A stretch of DNA of 64,000 bases from Amborella trichopoda (lineage: Eukaryota > Streptophyta > Magnoliopsida > Amborellales > Amborellaceae). The position numbers and the translations under genes are program-made. The notes under the pieces were generated by a model. That model made no database searches. It worked only from the letters and a program-made list of their open reading frames with translations, and was not told the DNA's origin. Location: NCBI RefSeq assembly GCF_000471905.2, contig NW_006497557.1, positions 1,801,858-1,865,857 of the forward strand, in the 5' to 3' direction. Of the stretch, positions 34,433 to 46,947 are shown one piece after another. Numbering within the stretch: the first letter of the stretch is position 1; each line of letters opens with the position of its first letter.

Positions 34433-36960
34433 ATGGCCTCTTGCATTGGTGGCACATCTGCCACCCCACATAGCATACACCATGTTATCGGTGAGTCTCT
34501 TGCTGATCGTATTGCTGAGGAACGTCGAAAGGCCACCCACGTCACTCTCAAGAAAGGCAAGCAAGTTACTGTCGCTTCTGAGGTTCGCCCTGAGGCATCC
34601 TCCCATATCCTTTCACCTCTACGAACCTCTAGACTTAGAGGCTCGGCACACCGAGGCAAAGACCCTGTGGTCGCCACCCCTCACACACACCCAAGGGCTC
34701 GTGGTCCATCCACTCGAGCCACACCTCTAGGCAACCCTTACGTTGCCTTGAGCTCGCATCCAGGGCTATGCCTTCTCGGGCCAAACCCTACAAGTGGCAT
34801 GCATTAGCTTTCCACAGCCTGGGGCAGCGCTAGCTCTACGTCACTTTGAACACATGAGGGTCGACCACTCTGCCCTCCCTCCCAGCACACACAGCTTCAC
34901 CCTGTGTGAGATGGGCTTCTGCTTAACCCATCAGATACACAAGCTTGTGCGTCTCCACCTCCTCAAGTTGGACTCATTGACCGAGCTCGAGTCGACCCCC
35001 AAGTCACCAGGACGGCTAACTCTAAAGGTGCACATGCATCGTCTTGGCAGGTTCCTTCCCAACCTCAACTCAGACGGAGTCGTGAACCAGCTCCTTCCTC
35101 TATCGCTCTCCCAACACAAGGTAAATACCTCGAGCCCTAGTACTCGAAGGTCTTCCCTAAGAGTACCATCTTGAGACAGCCTCAGGTCAGCCTTGTGCAT
35201 CGGCCCCACAAAGGAACTCGGAGGAAAGACCTGATGTCAAACACAGGCCTTCAGCCTCAAAGGCAGAAATCCAAGCTTCCTTCTTTCCTCGGACCCCACT
35301 CCGTGCTCTAGCTCATAGACATGGCTCTTGCGTGTTTGAAGTAGGTGGGGTAGTCCAGGTCTCAAGCTTGGTTTTGGAGTGAAGTCCACAACCATCTCAA
35401 GGTTAAGATGGAAAGAGGTCTTCAGATCCTGAGCAAAGAAGCTTCTAAGGTAGTAGAGGTCGCCACCTTTGATGACCTCCTGCCTCGTAACCCTTTCCCC
35501 CTCTCCAAACTCTAGAGCCCAACCAAGTCCAAGACTATTGCTGGGTCCTCACTACTCAGTAGCCACGGTCCTAGGACCGTCAAGAACCGGTCCTCACAAG
35601 ATCGACATAAAAGGCTCGAGTCCAATCGAGGCAGTTTGAACCCCTCCAGACTGACTTGCCACGCACCACTCGTCGACCCCAGCAGTTCACTATCCCGCCA
35701 GGCTCTGACCCTTCAGAAGAGATGGCTAGTGTCATGGTGATCAATGACCCTGACGACGCCCAGGGGGAGCAGATGAACTAGTTTGAGGAAATGATGCAAG
35801 TTGTCCTTAGAAAGATGGAACGCATAGAGGCCTCCAAGTCCCCTTCCTCGACCGATTCTCCAACTGGTGAGGACACAGTTCCCAGGTAAACTCGTCCATC
35901 AGCCTCCCAAGACAGTTCTACCTACCACGGGGTCTCCCAAACTGACATAGATGCTATGGTGGCCAATAGCCTCAAGAACAACGTCTCAGGCATGGAGGAG
36001 ACGCCGCTCTATCAAAGGCCATATCCTTCGTACGTAGACCAAGTACCCTTTCCACCAAACTATCAGAAGGGGAAGCTCTCCTTATTTAATAGTACTATGT
36101 CTCCTCACCAGCATACTGCTCACTTCTAGGCGGCCTATCGAGGGACGACAACTGACGAATGACTCCTCCTCCCCCAGTTCGTCGAAACTCTTTAAGGGCC
36201 AGGCTTCCAATGGTATGCTCAACTGCCTCCAACTTAGTTCACACATGGCAAGAGATTGAGCAGTTGTTCTACCAACGCTTCTACGAAGTTCAAAGGAACA
36301 TGGAGACCATCGAACTCCTCACACCCTAATGCAACATCCTGGTGAGCCGGTTGACAAGTTCATCACCTGCTGAAAAGAGTTGGCAACCTTCCATGCCACT
36401 TCCATGACTGACAAGGAAGAGATCTAGACCTACATAGGGAACATGCTTCCTGAGATCACTCTTCATGTCGAGGCATCCAACCCACCCTCCACGTCAGAGC
36501 TCATCTCCAAGGCAGTTCGTATTGAGGGATTATTCAAGCATCATGGCGACCCTCGTCAGTAGCTTGCCAGCTCAAACTCTCGCTCCAACAGTCGAGAAAT
36601 CCAAAAGGCAGTAATCAGCACAGCTGTCATCGTGGCTGACACTAAAGGCGTAGCTCTTAAAACCTTGGACCTTTCCAAGGCATAGGTTTCTCCAGCCAGG
36701 GGCAAGCAGCAGTCATACAACAACGTTCCATCTCCTAAAACTTCTAGGTGAAATGACTACTGGGCCTAGCACCAAAATAAGGTTTACCCGTTCAACACAG
36801 AGTGGACTCCAGCACTGCTTGCTACTAAAACAGAACATGATACAGTTGCCGGAGGCCAATACTATGGAGTTGGCTGGGCAGGAGGCAAATGAGAATTATT
36901 GCGCCTATCATAGGAGGGTATGCCACCCCAGTTACGACTACTATGAGCTCAACGACATGA
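34433..36960 (+). pseudogene. Gag-like region of the family-B element
   Basis: A first open stretch begins MASCIGGTSATPHSIHHVIG at 34433, about 110 codons past a CT-rich leader. Further on, words of the Retrotrans_gag domain appear in the order seen in Tat-lineage elements, for example LLPQFVETL near 36180 and EASNPPSTSELISKAVRIE near 36500. Gag would package the element RNA. The region is broken in many places and is a fossil. Between these parts the sequence is proline- and serine-rich linker. Confidence 0.65.
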
Positions 36961-36999
36961 TCTAAGCCCTTATCAACAAGGGTCAGATAAAGCTCAAAG

Positions 37000-39590
37000 A
37001 GTTGAAGAAAGCAATCGGGGCAACTGAGGTTTCTCACATAGTCACGATATAAGAGGACTATGGGGCACCCGCTATCCTTCGTGCATTTTTTCTCCATCAT
37101 GCTCGAAGAAAGACTCGTCACTCCCAAGCAGGCAAGGCGGCCCAAGTTCTTGTCTCCAGGAACCAAGAACCCCTAGTGCGCATATCACCAAATACGAGAC
37201 CATGGCATCAGCAAATGCACTGGCTTCCACAAGATCTTAGCAGAGAAGATGCAGCAGTGCCAAGAAGTTCAAGGCAACCCATAAGGACACCCTCGAGTCC
37301 CTCTTCCTCATGAGTAAGAGGACCTCCTGACTCAAATCCAAGGAAGAGCTGAGCTAGACCCTATGCCGGCCCCCTTCAAGGCAATGCTCCAATACGGCCT
37401 TGCCACTTCCAAGCCTGCCAGGCACCGAGGCGTCTTGGCTAAGCACGAAAAACCTTTGGTGCCCATATCACCAAGTATGAGGCCACGAACTCAACGAATG
37501 CTCTGGGTTCAAAGCAATAGTCACTGAGAAAGTCCAGCAGCACATCAATTCACGGTTCTCCTGGAACCCTTCCAAGTCATCACTCCCGTTCCAAAGGAAG
37601 CCACACTATCAGCCCCTCCTGAGTATATATTGGACCCTTCAGAGCCTTCAACCTCTCAGCCTTGAAAAGTCTACCATGGGCAAAGTAGGCTAAAATCCTT
37701 GAAATGTGAGGCAGTCTATCTAGCAAGGGCTACTCAATAGTCTGATAGGGCAGTCCAGACACCCCCTCAAGGATCCTAAAGGAAATGGCAGGCGCCTAAG
37801 TTGGCTCGCTGAAGGAATCGTCCTCCTCAGCCACCAATCGAGGAAGAATTCCTCAGGCCCCTTCCTCCACTGTCGACCTTGCAAGACATTATCCCAGGCG
37901 CAGCTCCCCTCGTCCTTTCATGCAATTAGGTGAACATCCCTGATCCACCAATAGTTCAGGATTCCCTCAATATGGGTGACGACGCTAAAATCACCCCACG
38001 ATGATCAAAGCTGGGAAAGACCTAAAATATCCCCTAGGCACGTTCAATTTTGGCGATGACGTAAAAGCTACCAGGAACGTTCTAACTCTTCTTCTCCTCC
38101 CTCCTCTTCTATTTTCTCCACAGGTGCAGCTCGACGGTGCCCAGACTTCGACACACAAAACAAAGAGTTCAGAGACACTAGCCTCACCCAGCCACAACAA
38201 GAATTTCTTAGAGAGATGTTGGATTAGGCAGTTGGATTCTTGACTGTCGCCAATGTCCTGTCAACCCAAGAAAAAACCTAGTCATCCTCAGGCTCTTATT
38301 CTAAAGAAGCCTCCCACATGGTGCTTATCTTGGAAGTATTAGCTAGAACGGGGAAAATGTGTCTATGATCAGGAAAGAAGCTACATCCCACACCTCAAAA
38401 GCTTATGGCCCTCAGTTTCCTGATCCTCCGCTTTCCCCTAAATCTCAACCTCAAAGCTTCGCATCTCTAATACAAGATCCTATTACTTCCTCATCAACCC
38501 AGACCACACCGGCTGAACAACAAAGTCAGCCGATGTCACAAACCAAAACCCAACCAAAGCATGTTCTTAAGCCTACCTTACCACCCACACCAGTAACAGG
38601 ATCAGGAACATAGAAGACTAAGGAGGATAAAGTGAATTACGATGTGATTGAGCACTTGAGAAAGCTTCCAGCCCTTCTGAGTATTTATGATACCCTCCTG
38701 CTATTTAGAGACTACTGTATGGCTCTAGGTCATGGTATCCTCTCCCGAAGACAAAGCTTCCCCCTCTACTTCTAACTCGCCAGAACAAAATGGCGAGCTA
38801 GAAGCAACCCCCGAGCATGAGGAAGGCCGAGAGGTAGACCTTCCAGCACCAAGGGTAATGTATACATCGGACCAGAAAAAGGTCCTGCACGTCCCCATCG
38901 CTCTTCTTAAAGCAGAACTGGCATACCAACCACCAAGGAAGGTACTCCAAGTTCTAGCCTCCTTGAACAAGGGGAGCATCAAAAGCCGAAAGAAGGTCTT
39001 ACAATTCTCCGGGGTTGTTGAAGAAGTACAGCCAGATAAGAGTCATCCCTCCTGCTCTCAGGAACAAGACCCCATGGCAGAGCTGAGAAGCGAGGTTCAT
39101 AACCTCCAGAGCTAATTGGTGGTCATGCACATTGCTTCTAAGCACTTAAAGGGGTTTGTCCTTGAGACTAAGACTTATGACTAGCTCAAGACTAATGCAC
39201 CTCTAATCGAAGCTAAAGCTTTCTCATACTAGAATATTTATAATGGGCATGCTCATCAAATCATGAGAACCATGACTTATAAGCTCCTCTCCAATCAAAC
39301 ACTAAGGGGTGAGGAAGCAACTGCTCCCCCATTCGAGGACATTGAAACCACATCAGGTTGTCACAAGGCAAAGCAATGGGTGGGATATTCTTTTTCGTCT
39401 CACACTAACAAAGGATGAAAGCAATAAAACAGAAGCAGACAAAAGAGAGAAAGGCATGTCACACAACACTCTAAGAAAAAAAGGGACATTTCATTCATAA
39501 AACCCAAAATTCATACAATTGTCAACATTATCAATACCAAGATTTGGTGTACAAAGAGTTATAAATGAGATTGTTCACTCAAGCCTCAAG
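37000..39590 (+). mobile_element. Family-B linker between gag and the antisense ORF, no pol seen
   Basis: This part is rich in CCTCC and AAGG words and in short frames. The only family wording I recognise is NYDVIEHLRKLPALLSIYD near 38635, which resembles the segment before the protease in Tat-lineage elements. The expected pol domains do not follow. An open stretch at 38732-39115 ends in a possibly coiled region; its function is unknown. Confidence 0.5.
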
Positions 39591-40620
39591 TTTAAGCCTA
39601 TAATGGTCTTGTTGTGTCCACTTGATTCCATCCTTCAGGGCTACCGCCTGAAGGAGGAAAAACTTTTTGACCAAAGGAGGGTATTCCCCATGTACCAACT
39701 GAAGAGAAAATGGGTCTTTTCCTACCTCACGGGCCACAGCAAGCCAGTCTTGAAAATCGTTGATGTTACATTAAAGAATCGCCATGTCATTCTCCTTTTG
39801 AAAACATGCGATTTCTTTAACAATCGAAGGAACCTCTGAAGGAAAAATCTTGACATCTGAGTGAACGAACTGACACATAAGCAAGTTGGTTCTAAGGTTA
39901 CCCAATTGTGCCATTGCAGAATCGATGACAGTCAAAGGCCCAAGAAAGAACTTAAGTAAACAACGAATAGAGGGATATTTCTCAATAGAAGCTGATTCGT
40001 CTAAAGGCAAAACTTCCCAAGCCTGTCGAGCCATTTCAGTCACCTTCTTTTTGAACAAGTCTGCGCAAGAAACCTCAAAGTCTAAAAGGTTGTCTATCAG
40101 CCTCTTCACTAAAGATGGGAACATGATCAGCTCAAAGAGAGCAGCCCGACTGAAAAGTTGATAAGCGGCTTTAAGAAGATCATGTCCGTTGTCTGCATAA
40201 ACATTACGGCAATTGCGCCTGTTGAGTTGTGCAAGGAAAGGCATCATGGCCTGCGAAACAACAAAGCCTCCCCGAATGCCAGACAAGAGGATGAATAACT
40301 TGTTCCAAAAAGGAGGTTACTACAAAAGTTGAGCCAATGATAGGTTTCCTTCGAGCAAAAGATGCACGGCTCCCTCTCAAGGTGGCAAGAGGGATCGCCT
40401 TGTTTCCCATGATTATCAGTTCATACTCACTTTCACCTCTAGAGACAGGAGGTTGAGGAGAGGGATGTGGTTCATTCTCAGTAGTAAGAGGCTCCTTGTC
40501 CTCAATAACCATAAGGTCCTTACTTAAAGAAGCTGCCTGGTAGCTTTAGAAGCCTTCTTCCTCGCAGCTTTAGAAGCCTTGGCTGATTGTTGAGAAGACA
40601 TTTGTTGGAGGACACTAATT
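39590..40620 (-). pseudogene. Antisense ORF of the Tat-type element
   Basis: A minus-strand coding-like stretch lies opposite to the direction of gag, between the linker and the 3' leader. Its longest open piece is 171 codons (39771-40286), with LVKRLIDNLLDFEVSCADLF and KYPSIRCLLKFFLGPL. Similar coding-like wording continues to about 39590 and upstream to about 40510. Antisense ORFs at this place are a known feature of several plant Tat-lineage elements; their function is not established. Fossil, with a few breaks. It could also be captured host sequence. Confidence 0.6.
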
Positions 40621-41989
40621 ATCGCCAAAGGCAGAACTATTGTTGTTTACTACCAGGAGGGAACCACTGCCTCGCAATCAACCGAGGGTTATCACCATCC
40701 CATGACCGAGGCGTATTAATGCCTCGCTCCAGCTGTTAGCATGCGTCGCACATGCGTCCCTTGAAATCTGGGCACGCTACCTGACACTTGCGGTGTGGCT
40801 TATCACCGCGTGTGCGAACGGTGACCGTTCACCATCCCACGACCCTTCGTCTCTTCCACTGTTATAATCCCCAAACCCTACGGGTCCCTTACATGCATTT
40901 ACCCTTGTCGCCGGGAATCCACTCTCGTCCACCAGGAAAACCCTTCCCTGCCTTCCACTCACTGCTACAGTTAGAAGAAAACCACTGGAATCCCCAAAAA
41001 GTTTCCCTGAGACCCTACGGATCTCCCTTCTCCCTGCTCTTCCCACTTCAGTGAGGTCACCACAAACTCACCGGAACTCCGTTGAGTTCCCAGTGGGCCC
41101 ACTGCTGATTCTCCCTACGTCTCCTCTGATAACCAGAGAACCTACAGAGCTCTCTGAACTCGTTGCAATCTCCCCTTTAGCAACAGAATGACCAAAGAAG
41201 TGTTCAAAACCCGACGTAGCACCTCTACAAATTCTGCTAAGACCCCGAGAAGCTCTATTCCTTGCTCAGGAAGCCTCGGTGCTTCCTGAAAGGTTTGCAA
41301 TCACGGCATGAAGCTTTGCAACCTTCTGAAACACACCAGAAAATCTCCTAACCACCTATCTTTGCAAATTTTGGCTGAAAAGTTCTCGTCGAAAAACTTT
41401 CACCAAAAGCTTTGGCTCTCTCTCTCTAAAAACCTTTCTACTGTTTTACCCTTTGGTAAAACAGTAAAGTGGGGTTTTCCCACTTTTTATATCCAGTAGT
41501 GCCGCATCTGCCCTCGACAAACATGAAATGATGCTCCAATCCCCAGTTCTTGGCTGCAATAAGACTAGGTCGGGGCGGTTCAAGCCCGAAGAGACGGCCA
41601 TTGTCATGCGTGTTAGTCAAAGGCCATCACCGCGTGCCTTCGCTAGAGGGCTACCGTTAAGAGCCTTGGCCAGAGGGCTATCACCACGTGATTCGTTAAG
41701 GGCCATCGTCGTGCGGCTTCTTCAAGGGCCATCACCTCGCACCTTCGTCAGGGGCCATCGCCACGCACCTCATTGAAAGAATTATTGCCACGGGTTTTGT
41801 CAAGGGCCACTGCTGCACGCTTCACCAAGGGGCTTAATGTCGCATGCGCCATCCGAAACTTAGTGCTACGTGCATGCCATGGCACTCTCACCTGGACCAT
41901 CGTCCTGTATTCTTAGGAAGTTCATCTCCTGTACCATAGCCTTACTCCTCAAGGAGTCCAACCTCCAGTGATGGCTTTGTTCCCCATGG

Positions 41990-43170
41990 AGTAAAATTCC
42001 CTCACCACACTACTGTTCAGATGCATGACCCTAAACTATGCGGTCCGAACTATAGGACCTTAAATTGTAGTGGTGGTCTAGTTGCACAACCTTAAACTGC
42101 ATGGTCCATGCTACATGCCCTTAAACTTCACAACCATGGCCCAAACTATATGACCTTAAACTGTAGCGTGGTCTAGTTGCACGACCTTAACTGCATAGTC
42201 CTTTTCGCACGACTCAAAACTAGACGACCATGGTTCGAACTATATGACCTTAAACTATAGTGAAGGTTTAGTTGCACGCCTTTAAATTGCACGGTCCTAG
42301 CTACATGACTTTAAACTGCATAACCATGTTCCAAGCTACAAGACGCTGAAATTGTAATGTCCGACAGGACAAATGGTCCATACGCACAACTCTAATTGAG
42401 TGATAGACCACCTCCTCGCTAAAAAGGTATTTCATCAATACCCCCAATGGAGATAGATGTGTGCAAGAGTCATACCTACCCCTTAAACCCTTGATGGGTT
42501 TTGTTTCACACCAACATCTCAGTGAGAGTCACGTCTTACTACGACCCACTATCCCCAAGGAGTTTAGGGCCCTTCTTATCCTCTCAACCCTCATGAGGTT
42601 CATCGGTACCCTGGCCTGTCATCCTCAGCAGAGCAACATGCATGCCATTGGTCATTACCCCCAAGAGGTCACACTGGCCCTCCTATTCCCTAGTGAGGTC
42701 ACATCCGTCTGACACTCCTCGGGTGCCGCCATCTCTCTCTAAACCTCTCTCTTGTGTATAGCCTTAACTATCTTTATTCCCAGCTAGTCAAATTGCTATC
42801 CACAATTCATCCCCCATGTAGCTTTACCTACATGAGGACCACACACTGGTCCATGCTGCATGGCCTTAAACTTCATAGCCATTGTCCAAACTATATGACC
42901 TTAAACTGTAGCGGAGGTCTCGTTGCACGACCTTAAACTGCATGGTCCTAGTTGCATGACTTTACACTGTATAACCGTGGTCCATGTTGGATGACCTTAA
43001 ACTGCCCAGCAATGCTTAAACTATAGCGGAGGTCTTGTTGCACGACCTTAAACTGCATGGTCCTAGTTGCATGGCTTTGAACAGCATAACCAATGTCCAA
43101 GCTATATGACCTTAAACCATTATTCTCGTCCTGGCCACATGACGTTAAACTGCTTTGCCCAGGTCCAGGA
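41990..43170. repeat. Array of GACCTTAAACTG-type short repeats
   Basis: The core GTTGCACGACCTTAAACTGC followed by ATGGTCCTAG recurs more than a dozen times at spacings of about 30-45 bases, with unrelated DNA (42380-42830) in the middle. The same core is present at 17500-18240 and 13340-13410. Confidence 0.8.
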
Positions 43171-44168
43171 AACATGACCTTAAAGATGCCCCCACATACG
43201 CGCACACACCTGTTACGTGCATCTTAATGCACGTCTTCCCTAACCCACCCGTTTGTGTGCGTGCACCACCTCCATTTCTCCTCAGTGAGTCTACATACGT
43301 GCACACGCCCTTTATGTGCATCTTCACGTACGCTTTCCTTACCTGGCCTATTCATGTGCGTGCACCACCTTCACCATCACCATCTTTTCCCCCACTATGT
43401 CTTACCCATGCTCACCAAACAGCGAACCCTTCCGTGAGCCATATCGCCATCAGCTAGTGGGTCACCAATGCTCACCCACCATCCATCCATCTTCAACTCT
43501 TCACACGGCAACTTCATACCATCCTCCCAAGTGAGTCAAAGTCATCACTAAGCTCACTCTATGGCCTCCATAAACTGTCATTCACTACTACTACAGTCCA
43601 GTTGTATGACCCTAAAGTATAGTGCATGTCCTGACCGCATGACATTAAAAGGCTTCGCACAGGTCTCGAATGCACGACTCTAAATTTGCCTTCACATAAA
43701 AAAAAAAACAAAAGGCTTCACACAGGTCTCGAATGCACGACTCTAAATTTCCCTTCACATAAAAAAAAAAAAAAAAAAAAAGGGGCATGCTGTACACTTG
43801 GACAAGGGAACGCTATGAGTAAAAATGACGGACGGGCATGGTCATGAAACCATGAGTAAGAGAGTTTCTTGGAAAAAAAAATCTAAGCACAGTGAAAACC
43901 CTGAAAGGGCATCGTGAGTAAAAACAGATGAAAACGGAGGACATGACAGCAGGTCATGAGTAACAGAGCCTAGAAATAACAGAAGTTGGTAAAACCATCT
44001 TCACACTGCCACTTCTCCTGTTCAAGTGAAAACCCGCAAAAGGGTGCTTGGACCGACAAGGCAGGTTGACGCACGACCACCGCTTCAGCCGACATTCAAT
44101 TTCCAAACAGTCACGACGCTAATGAGGGCTGCCTAAAATCATCAAAATCTAGCATCCAATCGCAACAC

Positions 44169-44582
44169 CACATGGCTCATCAGGGAGTGAGAGCCGCATA
44201 AGATCTCTAGCAATCATGGCTCATCAAGGGGTGAGAGCCGCATGAGATTCCCAACGTTTCAACATGGCTCATCAGGGAGTGAGAGCCGCATAAGATCTCC
44301 CAGCAATCATTGCTAATCAGGGGGTTAGAACCACATAAGATCCCCCACGTTTTAACATGGCTCATCAGGGAGTGAGAGCCGCATAAGATCTCCTAGCAAT
44401 CATGGCTCAGCAAGGGGTGGGAGCTGCATAAGATCCCCCATGTTTCAAAATTGTTCATCAGGGAGTGAGAACCACATAAGATCTCCCAGCGATCATGGCT
44501 CCTCAGGGGGTGAGAGCTGCATAAGGTCTCCCACGTTTCAACTTGGCTCGCCACGGAGTGAGAGCCGCATAAGATCTCCTCA
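44169..44582. repeat. Higher-order tandem repeat (45 + 48 bp)
   Basis: Nine copies of CATGGCTCATCAGGGAGTGA followed by GAGCCGCATAAGATC. Odd copies end CTCCCAGCAAT and even copies end CCCCCACGTTTCAA, so the true unit is a dimer of about 93 bases repeated four and a half times. Confidence 0.88.
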
Positions 44583-44991
44583 GTTCAACAACAACAAGAG
44601 TCCTTGAGGGTGAGGATGATGACTAAAAGATTCCTCCATAAATGCTAAGGACTATCACGAAGGCAATAAACTGACAAAGTCAGGTTTTAATCTGCCACAA
44701 GCTTCAGGGTACATCTCACCAAAATCCCTAGCCTACATGGGACAAGACTTTCAGAACGAGTCAAAAGCCGTTGACTAGACCCCACTAGATGGCACCTACA
44801 GAGATACCATGAGCATCAAAAGCAAACCTGGTATAGCAGTGAACAATGACAACCAAAGGTTCATAGCATTTGACCTTCCAAACAAAGGCTTGATAGTCCC
44901 TTGAGGGTGAGGACTTCGACAAGATCCCTCAAACTTTCTGAATGATTGCACTTCTCGATAATCTTGAAGCATAACATTTGGCTGCGCATGC

Positions 44992-46947
44992 TATTGGAAG
45001 GTATTTTTTATCAACATGGGGCCCCTGCTCAATAAAGCCTAGCAAATAGTGAAAATTCTGGAAGCCTTAGAATAGCCCTAGAATTAGCCAAAATCTTCAT
45101 GAGGTCTCTCCAAAATATCCTACCAAGTTTCATTGTATTCCGATATATCTATGGCAGTGTAGACTGAGAAACAATTTCGATAGAATCGGCCTCTCGCGCT
45201 CTGAAATAGCTCCTATAACTAAAACTACATTTTTGGTGTCGTAAATTGCTATAGGGCCATTACCATTGGATCTAACACTGTTGAAAATGCTCAGGGGTCA
45301 AATTTCAGCCTAAATGGACACTCCAAGAAGAAGTTATATGGAAAAGAGTGAAACAGGAGGGAACACACGTTATTCCTGTGCAGCCACCCTACAACTGCAC
45401 ACCATGGAAGGACAGTCACGACTAGTGACTTTTGATGCTTATATCTCACCTGTCCCAAGTTAGATCGTGCTCAAATTTGGTGAGCATGTTCGTCTAGTTA
45501 AGACGAGCGATTCGATATGTGGCACGCCTCTTAAGGATGCCCGATGTGAAGAAATGCTAGAGAGAGGTTGCCGATCCATGAAGAAAGCACAGAAAATTCA
45601 GCAGCATCGTGCCTCGTTCCAGCAGACAGATCACGTCGCTCATAAGCCCGATTGACGCGAGATCAATTCCATCGTGTGTGTAAGGTCTCGGGTTACCTAT
45701 GACCCGAACGCTGTACATGGTGAACGGTCGGATTCTGCACATGAAGCAGATGAAGCAATTACAAAATCCGTCGCCAGAATTCTAGATTTTTTCTAAAATT
45801 CCAAAGTTGAAAAATCTTCATTCGAGCATGGAATCGAGCTGCGTTTGTTACCCGACGATCATAACGGCATGCTAAGTCTACTTCCATGAAGAAATCACAA
45901 AAAAAATCAAGGAACGAGTACACTATCGATCCAAAGTTTCAAAATCCATTCAAATTTCAAGTCACATGATCGTGCACTAAAAACATGATCCATGGCTCAG
46001 AGTTGGTCTGAAATCGATTGCCATGCTAAGCCCTATAAGAAAACAATCATCTTATAATCAACAGAGCATCGAAAGGACCCCGGATCAGCCATGCAAGTTC
46101 TAGGGCATCACAGGGACTGTTCTAGAATTCCACAAATTGTTAGGAAGGGGCAAATCTATCATTTTCACACCATATATTCTAATTTCTTTTAAATCTATTT
46201 AATCTTAATTTCCAGCAATTAGGGTTACTTTTGATCATCCACCCATGTTTGGGGCAAATTCTTTATATACGTACCAACATTGTACGTACCAAGGCTCAAC
46301 CTTTCACAAAAGAACAAGTTTTTACTTAATACAGTTTCTCTTTCTTCTCATTGTTGTGTCACGTTTGAGAGAGAGAGAGAGAGTATGGTGAGAGAAACTT
46401 TTAACCTGTACCCCTAGGGTCGAGGCAAAATTTCTCTCGCTTCTTTTTCCTTTTCATCTTCCCTCTCTCTTCTTTCCTCTCTTCTCCCTCTTCTCCGTCT
46501 GAGTTCCTCACAGGGGTCATGCATGGCAGTGGTAGTGTCGTGCATGCCTCCCTTGAGGTCACACAGGTCACGCTTGGCGATGGCAGCGCCATGCGTGAGT
46601 CTCCTTCTCCTTCTATTCTTCTGTCTCCCTTTTCTAGAAAGGCCCGTAGATGGCACTGCCTATGACTGTCCACAGACTTAGCTTCGTTGTCTTAGTGAAG
46701 AACCCAAATGACGAAACTTGTTGCCACCTATAGGGGTCCTTCCTTGTTATGTGTCTATAGCAGACGGCGATGCCCATCGCCGCCCGCTAGAGGCCTCGGT
46801 AACGTCTACTGCCATCCGTGAGCTTCCATCACGTATTCAGTGTTTATCGCCATCCTTCCTGCATCCTGCGCTTATCGTCGTGAGCCTCATGAGGATAACC
46901 GTCGCGCTCTTTACCAATGACTATCGTCACATGCTTCATCAGAGACT
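44992..46947 (+). mobile_element. 3' LTR of the family-B element, interrupted on its right
   Basis: Colinear with 32822-34290, including GTGAGCATGTTCGTCTAGT, GGCACGCCTC near 45522, TTATATACGTACC near 46263 and the CT-rich tract. It reaches only about 2 kb, against about 2.8-3.1 kb for the complete copies at 14563 and 53179. It stops exactly where the Ogre-like LTR begins, so the remainder should lie beyond the window. Palindromic GGCGATGCCCATCGCC near 46766 recalls the hairpin repeats of the other copies. Confidence 0.72.

Larger units (their letters stand above)
40621..44991 (+). mobile_element. Family-B 3' leader rich in tandem repeats
   Basis: About 4.4 kb without a coding signal between the antisense ORF and the 3' LTR. 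The block holds GC-rich AGGGCCATCACC-type repeats (41620-41830), the GACCTTAAACTG array, an uninterrupted counterpart of the 10058-14562 block (43240-44040), and a two-part repeat array (44169-44582). Variable tandem repeats in the 3' untranslated region are known for Tat-lineage elements. Confidence 0.72.
32822..46947 (+). mobile_element. Family-B Tat-type Ty3-gypsy element, non-autonomous in appearance, broken
   Basis: Two LTRs in the same orientation start at 32822 (TGTTGGAAGGTATTTTT) and 44992 (TATTGGAAGGTATTTTT). By eye they agree at roughly four bases in five. Between them lie gag-like DNA, a linker, an antisense ORF and a long repeat-rich 3' leader. I find no reverse transcriptase, RNase H or integrase wording. 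An extra antisense ORF and repeat arrays in the 3' leader are known for plant Tat-lineage elements. The element sits in the chromodomain region of a Tekay copy, and its 3' LTR is interrupted at 46948 by another element. Many breaks; old, judged by LTR divergence. Confidence 0.72.

Noticed and set aside
34406-35209. Minus-strand open frames opposite the gag-like region
   Set aside because: GC-rich shadow frames; the plus strand has the gag wording.
40777-41054. Pair of ~90-codon frames on opposite strands
   Set aside because: GC-rich 3' leader DNA without a family match; coding on either strand is not supported.
44169-44582. CRISPR-like array of repeats
   Set aside because: Units are contiguous dimers without unique spacers, in a eukaryotic retrotransposon leader.
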